Source: Candidatus Yonathbacteria bacterium (GTDB taxonomy: Bacteria > Patescibacteriota > Minisyncoccia > Phycocordibacterales > UBA1550). Taken from it: a stretch of DNA of 32,844 nucleotides. Where the stretch lies: NCBI GenBank assembly GCA_016215205.1, contig JACRKU010000015.1, forward strand, positions 1 to 32,844. The letters run 5' to 3'. Position numbers and translations under genes: made by a program. Under the pieces are notes generated by a model. The model was not told the DNA's origin, did not search any database, and saw only the letters and a list, made by a program, of their open reading frames with translations. This document shows, one piece after another, positions 23,401 to 29,838 of the stretch (position 1 is the stretch's first letter; every line of letters starts with the position of its first letter).

Positions 23401-24000
23401 TCCGTGGTCGATACCCCACACTCCACCGTATTGGGTTTTGTTTCCGGTTACCCCGGTGAGACTGCCGTTGCCGTGCCCGACGATGCTTGTCACAAAATTG
23501 CCGCTTGTCGTCGTGGTCACCGATACTGAAGGATTCGCCGTTGTTCCCGTCGCGCCATTTACTACATCAAGCGCAGACGTGTATCCGCTTTGTGCTTTTG
23601 CGGTTGCGGTAAAAGCGTGAATCGTTCCTGTGTTAGTGTTTGGTATGGACACCGTATAAGCGGACCCTGTTGGCGGGTTCAGGAGATACCACATCTCGGT
23701 ATTTGTCTCGGTGGCGATTCTTGTGCCATCAGCTTGTGTCATCGCAACACCATTGTAGGTCGGCGCCCCGCCGGTTCTTGCGGTCGAACCGACGACAACA
23801 AGATTGAGAACGAGGACGGTCGTTCCCGCGCCACTGGTGTAGGCGAATGTCGCCGGATTTGCCGTTAGACTGCTGTTCTGTTGGCTTGTGTCCAATGTGT
23901 GCGCGGCAAGTACATTAAGGATTTGGAAAAATAAAAAGCCTCCCAATATAAAAATGATGGCAAAAAATTTTGTGAGAGGCTTCTTGAAAAATGACGGCAT
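20452..24000 (-). CDS. large secreted multidomain protein with C-terminal type I dockerin
   Basis: The product is 1182 residues. A signal peptide (cleavage after VLAA, about residue 33) leads to an N-terminal beta-sandwich region, then fibronectin-III-like modules (about 400-510 and 515-600) and Ser/Thr-rich Ig-like repeats. Two InlB/Flg_new-type repeats follow (YTITASSGTGGTVTPSG and FTIIAYTGANGTVEPSG, about 815-960), then an Ig-like stretch. The last 56 residues (1127-1182) are a dockerin with two calcium loops, DLNGDGKIDIKD and DLNGDGKVDIGD, each followed by an F-helix-like WSIFLARW or FSIFIKTI. No catalytic domain was recognised, so it looks like an adhesin or scaffold rather than a cellulase. 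The downstream gene encodes a cohesin-like anchor 1 base away. Confidence 0.85.
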   Translation of the reverse strand: MPSFFKKPLTKFFAIIFILGGFLFFQILNVLAAHTLDTSQQNSSLTANPATFAYTSGAGTTVLVLNLVVVGSTARTGGAPTYNGVAMTQADGTRIATETNTEMWYLLNPPTGSAYTVSIPNTNTGTIHAFTATAKAQSGYTSALDVVNGATGTTANPSVSVTTTTSGNFVTSIVGHGNGSLTGVTGNKTQYGGVWGIDHGAYTSLRMYELQATAGATTHTYTVGPDDWGMVVAAFKQVPLVTTLADGAAPPSVTVAPESGIIDLDYFTLATNIGNDTVTAVTVTLNPAGAWNNIAQVDLTDNSNVAKCSAVINPTSNIISFTGCTAPVTTSATTYKVRITPKTHALQPSPNTGESYATTGTVTAFTSTNASQVLADTGSATITIDNLSPAPTTGAGTTVGDTQLTVSWTNSTSTDFSNVVVLRDTATIGTGGTPAEGSTPIVGSSCGGTACQVRYISSGTSFVDTGLTNDTTYYYRFFAKDTNGNYTAYASTQQVTGMPTAGNAVPTVTSPTATSISTSTATLGANVTSLGVSAVLSARGICYGLTATPTSCVSSGTTGGIFTQPVTGLTTGTPYYYRGYATNSTGTGYSSDGTFTTLSVPTATLSASSTNVAYNTATTLSWNSTNATGCTATGGTFAGAKATSGSESTGNLTTSTTYTLYCTGAGGNSSTQSVTVTVGSAPSATLTTSTSTCTILSGASTCLIPFTWSISNASTPNLYNTTTINTYSTSASGTNVSYAITNGPNTVQARDSSTVLAQVTATGSCTSGTTWSGTICAAITYTITASSGTGGTVTPSGTTTVAQGASQAYAITPSSGYNIETLLIDGGPVATSTTYTFSDVQGNHTISATFVYIPPPPGSFTIIAYTGANGTVEPSGSTVVTQGNSQTYTITPNAGFEIGSLLIDSFAATTSTSYTFTNVQANHTIEATFVALPGMETPVTAGPILASITFSGKAFPGGKISIVQKELDTETTANQQDISRADGSFNIRFTDLPKGIHSFGLLVKDPDGRTSQTKFFLVDANKTDAVFKDIVVPPTVDMLYGQVSRGSNLNVFGYASPAHTIRIYLDDILSKEALAGRGGAYSFNLPTGALDFGQHKVRAKQINLDGGKESDFSTTRTFIVSKLAVVKADLNGDGKIDIKDWSIFLARWSGKKSAERASIDLNGDGKVDIGDFSIFIKTIKKK

Positions 24001-24062
24001 ATTTGTCTGTTTATTATACCTTGTATTGGCTATCAGTTACAAACAACAAAACCAAAAAAGTC

Positions 24063-24099
24063 ATTTGGAGGTTCACTTGGAGGCCTTGCCTCCAAGTGA
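24063..24099 (+). repeat. RAYT-type palindrome with half-site, upstream flank
   Basis: The half-site ATTTGGAGG (24063-24071) precedes the perfect stem TCACTTGGAGGC (24073-24084), loop CTT, GCCTCCAAGTGA (24088-24099). It ends 13 bases before the transposase ATG. Its loop orientation is opposite to the copy at 24290. Confidence 0.9.
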
Positions 24100-24112
24100 T
24101 ACAATTGATTGT

Positions 24113-24775
24113 ATGTCAAAAAGAAAAATTGCGTTTGTAGAAGGGGAGTACTATCACATTTATAATAGAGGGGTTGATAAGCGGAATATTTTTTCAAATG
24201 AAGATGACGTAGATCGATTTCTCCGAAGTATGATTGAATTCAATGCTCTTGAGCCGATAGGGAGCATCTTTGAAAATTCTTTTAACGGGCAACTTGGAGG
24301 CAAGGCCTCCAAGTTGAGAGAGGAGGGGAAGTTGGTAGAGTTTGTTACGTATTGTTTGAACGCTAATCATTACCATTTTCTTCTGATGCAGACTGCAGAT
24401 CGAGGTATAGAAAAATTTATGCATCGTTTGTCTACTGGGTATACTGGATATTTTAATGAGAAGGAGAAAAGAAGCGGATCTCTTTTTCAGGGAAAGTTTA
24501 AGGCCGTACATGTAGACTCAAATGAATATCTTCTTCATATAAGCGCTTATGTGAATTTAAATGATAGAGTCCACCAACTTGGAGGCCTTGCCTCCAAGTT
24601 GGTGGAGAGTCGCTCGAGCTGGGGAGAGTATACAGAAAAAAGCAAAACGGCAGAGGGTATTTGCGATAAGGGCATTATCCTAGGGCAATTTCGAAATAAC
24701 GCTGAATATAAAAAGTTTGCCTTGTCGTCACTTGATGATATTTTGACGAGGCGCGAGGATCCAGAAGAAATATAA
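24113..24775 (+). CDS. REP-associated tyrosine transposase (RAYT, Y1/HUH) containing two in-frame palindromes
   Basis: The product is 220 residues from the ATG at 24113; the frame is open further upstream but there it only reads repeat and antisense sequence. The family start FVEGEYYHIYNRGVDKRNIF, the HUH metal-binding motif NANHYHFLL (His86, His88) and the tyrosine helix segment MHRLSTGYTGYFNEKEKRSGSLFQGKFKAV are all intact. HUH transposases nick one DNA strand through the tyrosine and move hairpin-tipped DNA. Two copies of the flanking palindrome lie inside the gene and are read as QLGGKASKL (residues 60-68) and QLGGLASKL (155-163). These would be loop insertions in the fold, one just before the HUH strand. 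Palindromes also stand 13 bases before the ATG and 1 base after the stop. Confidence 0.9.
   Translation: MSKRKIAFVEGEYYHIYNRGVDKRNIFSNEDDVDRFLRSMIEFNALEPIGSIFENSFNGQLGGKASKLREEGKLVEFVTYCLNANHYHFLLMQTADRGIEKFMHRLSTGYTGYFNEKEKRSGSLFQGKFKAVHVDSNEYLLHISAYVNLNDRVHQLGGLASKLVESRSSWGEYTEKSKTAEGICDKGIILGQFRNNAEYKKFALSSLDDILTRREDPEEI
24290..24316 (-). repeat. RAYT-type palindrome inside the transposase gene, copy 1
   Basis: CAACTTGGAGGC, loop AAG, GCCTCCAAGTTG form a perfect 12-bp stem. It is read in frame as QLGGKASKL. Orientation by loop is opposite to the upstream flank copy. Confidence 0.92.
24571..24605 (+). repeat. RAYT-type palindrome inside the transposase gene, copy 2
   Basis: CCACCAACTTGGAGGC, loop CTT, GCCTCCAAGTTGGTGG form a perfect 16-bp stem, the longest of the five. 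It is read in frame as HQLGGLASKLV. Confidence 0.92.
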
Positions 24776-24776
24776 T

Positions 24777-24803
24777 CCACTTGGAGGCAAGGCCTCCAAG
24801 TGG
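24777..24803 (-). repeat. RAYT-type palindrome, downstream flank
   Basis: CCACTTGGAGGC, loop AAG, GCCTCCAAGTGG form a perfect 12-bp stem starting one base after the transposase stop codon. With the copy at 24571 it makes an inverted pair about 200 bases apart, as do 24073 and 24290. Confidence 0.92.
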
Positions 24804-24824
24804 TCGCTTCCAATATAGGTGGGT

Positions 24825-24857
24825 AAAAAAAAGAGGCGACAATGTCGCCCTCTTTTT
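24825..24857. terminator. bidirectional intrinsic terminator
   Basis: A run of eight A is followed by GAGGCGAC, loop AAT, GTCGCCCTC and a run of five T. It can end the response-regulator transcript on the minus strand and the transposase transcript on the plus strand. Confidence 0.85.
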
Positions 24858-24872
24858 GCTTAAAACCTTTTT

Positions 24873-25265
24873 CTACAGACCACCTTTCGTCGAGCCCTTG
24901 CCTTGCAGATACTCACGCACCTTTTCCATCACTTCTTGGATAGGGTGCTGGGACTTTACAAAGTAGTCATTCGCGCCGAGTTCAAGCGCGCGCTTGATTT
25001 CAGAGTCTTCGCCGAGGTTGGAAAGTATAACAACGGGAATGAGTCGGTACTCCGGATTTGAACGAATATCCTTTAGGACATCAAAACCGTTTTTCTTGGG
25101 GAGCAAGAGATCAAGAAGAACAAGGTTCGGCCTTTTCTTTTTCATCTCATCAAACACCGCCTCGCCGTCCATTGCGACAGACACACTGTGTCCCTCGAAA
25201 ACCAAGTTGTCCTTGAGTGCTCTTACCAAAAAATCTTCATCTTCAACAATTAATACATGGTTCAT
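24873..25265 (-). CDS. CheY-like response regulator (receiver domain only)
   Basis: The product is 130 residues and a single receiver domain. The acidic pocket is VEDED (residues 7-11), the phospho-acceptor is Asp52 in LVLLDLLLP, the switch Ser lies in VVILSN and the conserved Lys in NDYFVKS. No DNA-binding or enzymatic output domain follows, only a short basic tail (GKGSTKGGL). It should relay phosphate or act through protein contacts. The gene starts 27 bases after the histidine kinase stop on the same strand, so the two are probably co-transcribed partners. Confidence 0.92.
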   Translation of the reverse strand: MNHVLIVEDEDFLVRALKDNLVFEGHSVSVAMDGEAVFDEMKKKRPNLVLLDLLLPKKNGFDVLKDIRSNPEYRLIPVVILSNLGEDSEIKRALELGANDYFVKSQHPIQEVMEKVREYLQGKGSTKGGL

Positions 25266-25292
25266 ACTATAATATTTATATTATCCCCCTTA

Positions 25293-27047
25293 TTATACAC
25301 TAGTGCTATTTTGTGGCAAGCCTTCGATGGCATTGTACGGGATGTGCACATAAAATGTGGAACCCTTTCTTTCTTCTGATTCAAATGAAATGCGCGCGCC
25401 GATTTTCTCTGCGAGTGTTGCCACGATATAGAGTCCGAGTCCGGTGCCGCGCGTATCAAAAGTCTTTGCATTTGATGCGCGGTAGAAACGCTTGAAAATT
25501 TGCGCGCGCTCGTTTTTAGGGATTCCAATGCCGAAATCTTTTACCGCGAAGACAAGTTCGTTTGATTTTTTTTCGATACTCACAATAACTTCACCTCCTT
25601 TAGGCGAATAGTTGATTGCATTTGATATGAGATTTTCGAGAATATTTCGCAACATAATCCGATTGGTCTCAATAATATACTCTTCGTTTTTTTGCAGTCG
25701 AAGGATTATATGCTTGCTTTTCGCGACATCGCTTTGCGTCTCAAAAAGGACATCAAAAAGCATTGATGATGACACGCGTTCCTTTTTGGGTTGCGCGATA
25801 TCACTTTCTATGCGAAGCACGGAAAGCATGTCGTGTACGAGTGTGGTCATGCGCTCGTTTATTTTATAAATTTGGTCAAGGTATTCCTCTTGTTTTTTTG
25901 TGAGCGTTCCATTTACCCCTTTTTTCAGTGTTTCAATGAGCCACTTGGTACCGGAGAGCGGAGTACGAAGCTGATGCGAGGCGATGGAAAGGATGTCGCG
26001 TCGCGTTCTTTCAATTTCAGCTTCGCGCGTGGTGTCTCGGAAAACTGCGATAGCCCCAATGAGTTCATTGTCGAGAATGACGGGGTTGATTGTCCCCGCG
26101 ACAGGAACATATTTTCCGTCTTTGGCGATATATTGTTTAGCTATTGTTGGCGTCTCTTTGCCTGTAGCGAGCGCTACCGTGACTGAGCGTTTTTCTTGAG
26201 GGATTATTTCGTCATTTTCGTCAAGACCAATAATAATTTCAGTCATTTGTTTTCCGACAAGCTCCTCCTTTCTCCAACCGAGCATTTTTTCTGTCGAGGG
26301 GTTTACCTCAATAATCTTCCCTGTTTTATCGGTAGTAATCAGTCCTTCACCGATGCTTGCAAGGAAGGCGTCACTAGTTGCTTTTAACAATTCAATCTTT
26401 TTCAGGTACTCTCTTAGCTTTTTTTCTGCATTTTTTCTTTCCGTAATAACTACGCGTGTGGCGATATATTTTTTAGGTTTCCCGTCTGAACCCAAAACGG
26501 GAGCAATGATTGCATCAACCCAATAGTAGCCCCCATCTTTCGCGCGATTTTTTATTTCCCCGCGCCAGATTTTGCCACTTGAAATGGTCGCCCACATCTC
26601 GACAAACATTTCTTGTGGTTGATGCCCAGACTTTAGTATCCGATGGTTTTGTCCAAGGAGCTCTTCTTGTGAGTATTTTGATATGTCAATGAATTTTTGG
26701 TTTGCGTAAATGATGTCGCCCTTTTCGTCGGTAATAGAAACTATGATGCTGTTCTCAATAGCATCATAAATAGCGCGGCGCTCCACTTCAATTTCACTAG
26801 TATATTTCTCCACAACAACCCCTGCTTTTTCGAGTTCAATGATTTTTGATTGAAGCGGTCTGACTGTAAGAATATAAACTAATGGAGATACAATTGCAAT
26901 CAAAAAGAAGCTGTCAATAAAATCTATATAAGATATTTCGTGAAGAGAAAGATATCTCAAGCTAAACATAATAAATAGCTCTGTCGCGAATATTCCAAAT
27001 GTAAGATAGACAAATAATTTGTAGCTAGAGAAATCTTTTTTGCTCAT
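25293..27047 (-). CDS. membrane-bound PAS-domain sensor histidine kinase
   Basis: The product is 584 residues. Two N-terminal membrane helices (about 11-31 and 40-61) are joined by a loop of under ten residues, so there is almost no extracellular sensor. A coiled segment leads to PAS 1 (about 95-205, with the PAC ending KKYIATRVVITERKNAEKKL) and PAS 2 (about 225-345, ending IAVFRDTTREAE). The HisKA domain carries the phosphorylated His358 in SHQLRTPLSG. The ATPase domain shows N-box NLISNAINYSPKGG, G1 DFGIGIP, F-box FKRFYR and G2 GTGLGLYI. Signals are therefore likely cytosolic or membrane-borne. Its cognate regulator is the receiver gene downstream. Confidence 0.92.
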   Translation of the reverse strand: MSKKDFSSYKLFVYLTFGIFATELFIMFSLRYLSLHEISYIDFIDSFFLIAIVSPLVYILTVRPLQSKIIELEKAGVVVEKYTSEIEVERRAIYDAIENSIIVSITDEKGDIIYANQKFIDISKYSQEELLGQNHRILKSGHQPQEMFVEMWATISSGKIWRGEIKNRAKDGGYYWVDAIIAPVLGSDGKPKKYIATRVVITERKNAEKKLREYLKKIELLKATSDAFLASIGEGLITTDKTGKIIEVNPSTEKMLGWRKEELVGKQMTEIIIGLDENDEIIPQEKRSVTVALATGKETPTIAKQYIAKDGKYVPVAGTINPVILDNELIGAIAVFRDTTREAEIERTRRDILSIASHQLRTPLSGTKWLIETLKKGVNGTLTKKQEEYLDQIYKINERMTTLVHDMLSVLRIESDIAQPKKERVSSSMLFDVLFETQSDVAKSKHIILRLQKNEEYIIETNRIMLRNILENLISNAINYSPKGGEVIVSIEKKSNELVFAVKDFGIGIPKNERAQIFKRFYRASNAKTFDTRGTGLGLYIVATLAEKIGARISFESEERKGSTFYVHIPYNAIEGLPQNSTSV

Positions 27048-27095
27048 ATGTAAATATTCTACTCCTAAAGATGAATAATTGAAACAGGAAAAAGC

Positions 27096-27136
27096 AAAAT
27101 CCCGCCGAGCACCAGAATGGTGCTCGGCGGGATTTT
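27096..27136. terminator. strong bidirectional intrinsic terminator
   Basis: AAAATCCCGCCGAGCACCA (27096-27114), loop GAA and its exact reverse complement (27118-27136) make a perfect 19-bp stem. On the minus strand it follows the cold-shock gene; the outer AAAAT/ATTTT pairs supply U-tracts both ways. Confidence 0.9.
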
Positions 27137-27149
27137 ATGGAGAGCAGTA

Positions 27150-27347
27150 TTATGCGCGCTCTACGTTTACTGCAGACATTCCCTTTGGAGAATCCTCAGT
27201 TTCGAAAGTTACAGCATCACCCTCGCGGATGTCGTCAAATGCGACGCCTACGAGTGAGTTTGAATGGAAGAACAAGTCCTTCTGCATTCCTTCTGCGGTG
27301 ATAAAACCGAAACCCTTATCAGTAACCTTTTTTACAATACCTTTCAT
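27150..27347 (-). CDS. cold-shock-domain protein (CspA family)
   Basis: The product is 65 residues, a single OB-fold cold-shock domain. RNP1 is KGFGFIT and RNP2 is DLFFHSNSL, with aromatic residues in place to stack on single-stranded RNA or DNA. The ending EDSPKGMSAVNVERA matches the last strand of the family. It acts as an RNA chaperone in the cytosol. An A/T-rich leader of about 90 bases precedes it on the minus strand, as is common for cold-shock mRNAs, and the strong terminator at 27096 follows. Confidence 0.95.
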   Translation of the reverse strand: MKGIVKKVTDKGFGFITAEGMQKDLFFHSNSLVGVAFDDIREGDAVTFETEDSPKGMSAVNVERA

Positions 27348-27439
27348 AATTTTTTTATTTACTTTAACAAACCTAATTAATATACAAAATATAGATGATA
27401 GACTATGAGAAATGGTGTGACCTCTTCCTACAACCCCTA

Positions 27440-27844
27440 CTACTTTTGTAAGACAAACATAGCATATCCGTATAAAGAAGTCAACCCCGTTAAAAAAAAA
27501 GAAAATCGCCCAGTCTCTTTAGAGAGACTGGGCGATGGCTGACGAACATGTTCCGAAAATTCTCGCTCGAGTTTCTCTCGAGTATTGTCCGGGTTGTTTG
27601 TATAGATATGCAACCGTTGCACTGCTTGTGTTCCGCGAACAACGATTCTCCATCCTCCATGAATTGGAATAAATTTAATACCGAAACATCCGCCCTTTGA
27701 TCGTTTGATAATTCCAAGCGAGATTTTCTTTACTTCCGGAAATTTGTTGACGAGCTCCACAACCCTTTGCGCCGCTTCGGTAACCGTGGTGTGCCTGCAG
27801 AACTTTGCTCCGTGTATATGCCCTTTGCGTTTTCCGTTTGACAT
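27440..27844 (-). CDS. small conserved protein, possibly DUF2103-like; frame runs through its terminator
   Basis: The product is 134 residues as an open frame. The first 100 residues look like a real domain: HIHGAKFCRHTTVTEAAQRVVEL, EVKKISLGIIKR, CFGIKFIPIHGGWRIVVRG, QRLHIYTNN. The His and Cys residues near the start (HIHGAKFCRH) could bind a metal. The pattern recalls DUF2103, a predicted metal-binding family, but I am not certain. After residue 110 the frame crosses a strong hairpin and U-tract (27491-27536), giving the odd tail TGRFSFFLTGLTSLYGYAMFVLQK before the stop. The tail is probably not part of the natural protein, or the transcript ends before its stop codon. Confidence 0.6.
   Translation of the reverse strand: MSNGKRKGHIHGAKFCRHTTVTEAAQRVVELVNKFPEVKKISLGIIKRSKGGCFGIKFIPIHGGWRIVVRGTQAVQRLHIYTNNPDNTREKLEREFSEHVRQPSPSLSKETGRFSFFLTGLTSLYGYAMFVLQK
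27491..27536 (-). terminator. intrinsic terminator inside the 3' end of the preceding frame
   Basis: On the minus strand ATCGCCCAGTCTCT pairs with AGAGACTGGGCGAT around a 4-nt loop (14-bp stem), then TTTTCTTTTTTTTT follows. It is a textbook intrinsic terminator, but the open frame from 27844 reaches its stop only at 27440, beyond it. Confidence 0.88.
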
Positions 27845-27919
27845 ACATAACCCTCTTTTTGCGATTGCCTGCCGGGAAGTATCCCAAAAAATTATCTTTT
27901 TGTCAAAAGTGTGTCACAT

Positions 27920-27948
27920 TTGACAATAACCTCAATTATCTATATGGT
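27920..27948 (+). promoter_or_regulatory. probable sigma70-type promoter
   Basis: TTGACA (27920-27925), a perfect -35 box, is followed after 17 bases by TATGGT (27943-27948). It lies about 70 bases before the secreted coiled-coil gene, the only gene here with a strong Shine-Dalgarno sequence. Confidence 0.5.
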
Positions 27949-28017
27949 GTCGACAGACAGGGCAAAATGATTTTGCTTTGCACCGTACCTTAACATTTGG
28001 AACCACAGGAGAGAAGA

Positions 28018-28782
28018 ATGAGAAACATTCGTGTTGTATCGTTGGTTGTATTTGTCGTTCTGTTCGCCACCTCAAGCGCTTTTGCGGATCGTGTCGCCGT
28101 GTCAAGTGGTACCGTTATCCAAACTCAAAATGGCACTCGAACTTTGGCGTCAATCGAAGGTTTAACCACAGAGAACAGTCTGCGGCAAGGAGGGCGTATT
28201 GCCGAAATAGCGACAGGTGAAGTAACAGCAGGCGTTTCTGCTTTGCTTCAGGCGGACAAGGTTTTGGGCAAAGAAATAGCCGACTTCGAGACGAAAAAAG
28301 CAAACACGCAAGCATCTCTTGAAGGGCGATATGCTGATTTCAAGGGTCGTCAGGCGGTTCACAATGCAGAAGCTGGGCAGCAACATGCTGCAGCGGCTCA
28401 AAAATGTCCTGACCAAGCCTGCATGAATCGAATCAACTCGTGGCGAGATCGGATTGACGCCAGAAAAAAGTTGCTCGACGCGGAAGTAGCCGCATTATTC
28501 GCTGAAAGTGATTCTTTCGTAGCAAAGTCGAAGGCTGACGCCGATAACCTCAATGCAAGAGTCAGCGCGTTGAAAGCCAAGATGGGTTTGGCGTATAGCC
28601 AGCTCAAGATGCTCGTCGAGTATTCACGGCAGATAAACGAGAAACTCCGCGCGTATCCATCGGGACCTTGGCAGCCTGAAGGGAAGCATCCAGGATACAA
28701 TCCAAGCGGGAAGTATCCTGTATTGGACAAGGCAATGGAGCAGATTAAAGAACTAAGTAATCGCGGTTTTGATACAAAATAA
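28018..28782 (+). CDS. secreted coiled-coil protein of unknown function
   Basis: The product is 254 residues from the ATG at 28018, which has AGGAGAG about 5 bases upstream; a start at 27997 lacks such a site. A signal peptide (MRNIRVVSLVVFVVLFATSSAFA, cleavage after residue 23) leads to a mostly helical protein with many Ala, Lys, Gln and Glu. The region VLGKEIADFETKKANTQASL to LKMLVEYSRQINEKL should form long coiled coils. Two cysteines (KCPDQACMNR) lie midway and could form a disulfide. The end is Pro/Gly-rich (GPWQPEGKHPGYNPSGKYP). I recognise no family. Its clear promoter, ribosome site and terminator make it a complete stand-alone unit, unlike most genes here, which suggests high expression or recent acquisition. 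Confidence 0.75.
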   Translation: MRNIRVVSLVVFVVLFATSSAFADRVAVSSGTVIQTQNGTRTLASIEGLTTENSLRQGGRIAEIATGEVTAGVSALLQADKVLGKEIADFETKKANTQASLEGRYADFKGRQAVHNAEAGQQHAAAAQKCPDQACMNRINSWRDRIDARKKLLDAEVAALFAESDSFVAKSKADADNLNARVSALKAKMGLAYSQLKMLVEYSRQINEKLRAYPSGPWQPEGKHPGYNPSGKYPVLDKAMEQIKELSNRGFDTK

Positions 28783-28812
28783 GGATTTCTATGTGTCATT
28801 AAATCGTTTGCC

Positions 28813-28844
28813 AAAAGACCGCACAAATCGTGCGGTCTTTTTTT
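28813..28844 (+). terminator. intrinsic terminator
   Basis: AAAAGACCGCAC, loop AAATC, GTGCGGTC followed by seven T. It lies 30 bases after the stop of the secreted coiled-coil gene. The A-run on the left also lets it serve the minus strand weakly. Confidence 0.9.
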
Positions 28845-28887
28845 GTCTTGCTGAGGTTACTTTTACTGAATTTTCTTGAACAAACTC

Positions 28888-29664
28888 TTAGAGTGATAAT
28901 GTGATTTCGTTCGAATATATTCCGCATGACCCGCCAAGGTATTCGCAAGCTCTTGCGTAGTATGTTCCGGTGCCGTTGAATGCATCAAGTGTTGCACTGG
29001 ATGATCCTGTGTCCGATGTGTATAAGTATTTATCATCGTTCCGGGTTGGATATGTTGGGTGTGGATTCTTTGACCAAACGATTTTAAACCCCTCTTTTGA
29101 ATAGCCGACAGTTGACCATTTTGCCATATTTCCATTTACTTCAAGGGCGATAGAAGTAACTGTTCCCACACTGCCGACAGTTTCCTTTTTTTGATATTCA
29201 GTCTCAGCTTTTTTAATCTGAAAATCTTTTTGGCATTTAAGATTTTTTACTGATGCTCTCACTCCCGCATTGAGTTCTCCCGTTTGGTCGATACCTATGT
29301 CCTTTTGAAAGTTTTTGAGCGCGGCCCTTGTGAGTTTCCCAAAGTAACCCGTTGATTTATTTTTAAAATAACCTTTTTCTTTTAAGAAATTCTGAAGACC
29401 CATTACGTATTCTTTGAGCCCATCGTCTTCGCCATCGCCGATAGACAGATCAATACCAGCGAGAATGCACTGAACTTTATTTTTTCTGATTTCCTCGAGC
29501 TGATTTTGAAGTTTTGTTATCAATGCGACAAGATCTTCTTCTGAATAGCTTGAAATGTTTGAAACATAGTTTGTTGCTCCCTGTGTTTCGCTCATTGCAA
29601 AAGTAAAACCGGGGAACAAAAATACAGATAACACAATAAGATACGCAAAAATTTTTTTGATCAT
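28888..29664 (-). CDS. secreted peptidoglycan-binding-like protein
   Basis: The product is 258 residues. The signal peptide (MIKKIFAYLIVLSVFLFPGFTFA, 23 residues) is followed by a coiled segment (EEDLVALITKLQNQLEEIRKN). A PG_binding_1-like domain comes next (about 83-130: LKEYVMGLQNFLKEKGYFKNKSTGYFGKLTRAALKNFQKDIGI). The last 90 residues form a fibronectin/Ig-like module with a probable disulfide (ARACEYLGGSCGIY). The layout signal, coil, PG-binding repeat, beta sandwich is common in CPR secreted proteins. No hydrolase domain is present, so it likely binds the wall or another surface polymer rather than cutting it. It converges with the preceding plus-strand gene. Confidence 0.8.
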   Translation of the reverse strand: MIKKIFAYLIVLSVFLFPGFTFAMSETQGATNYVSNISSYSEEDLVALITKLQNQLEEIRKNKVQCILAGIDLSIGDGEDDGLKEYVMGLQNFLKEKGYFKNKSTGYFGKLTRAALKNFQKDIGIDQTGELNAGVRASVKNLKCQKDFQIKKAETEYQKKETVGSVGTVTSIALEVNGNMAKWSTVGYSKEGFKIVWSKNPHPTYPTRNDDKYLYTSDTGSSSATLDAFNGTGTYYARACEYLGGSCGIYSNEITLSL

Positions 29665-29781
29665 TTTTTATTTAATTGCTAATATTGTTAATACTTACAA
29701 TGTTGAAGACGGTCTATAAGATACAATTCTTACATACACACCACAATATCACTGATTATCTTTTTGTCACTAGATGAAAAT

Positions 29782-29829
29782 AAGCCCGCCACACACACTC
29801 GCGCTTCGCGCGATCCCTATTTTGGGCTT
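29782..29829 (-). terminator. stem-loop after the tRNA, probable terminator
   Basis: Read on the minus strand, AAGCCC (29829-29824) pairs with GGGCTT (29787-29782), enclosing a second perfect hairpin TCGCGC-GAA-GCGCGA (29799-29813); ATTTTC follows. It lies 10 bases after the tRNA 3' end. The 29665-29781 gap otherwise shows only A/T-rich sequence. Confidence 0.5.
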
Positions 29830-29838
29830 CATACTGAC

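Noticed and set aside
20452-24000. Cellulosome scaffold or cellulase
   Set aside because: No glycoside hydrolase or carbohydrate-binding motif was recognised; only the dockerin supports the comparison.
23888-24112. Upstream extension of the transposase frame
   Set aside because: The added residues come from antisense of the dockerin gene's start and from the palindrome; the family N-terminus begins at the ATG at 24113.
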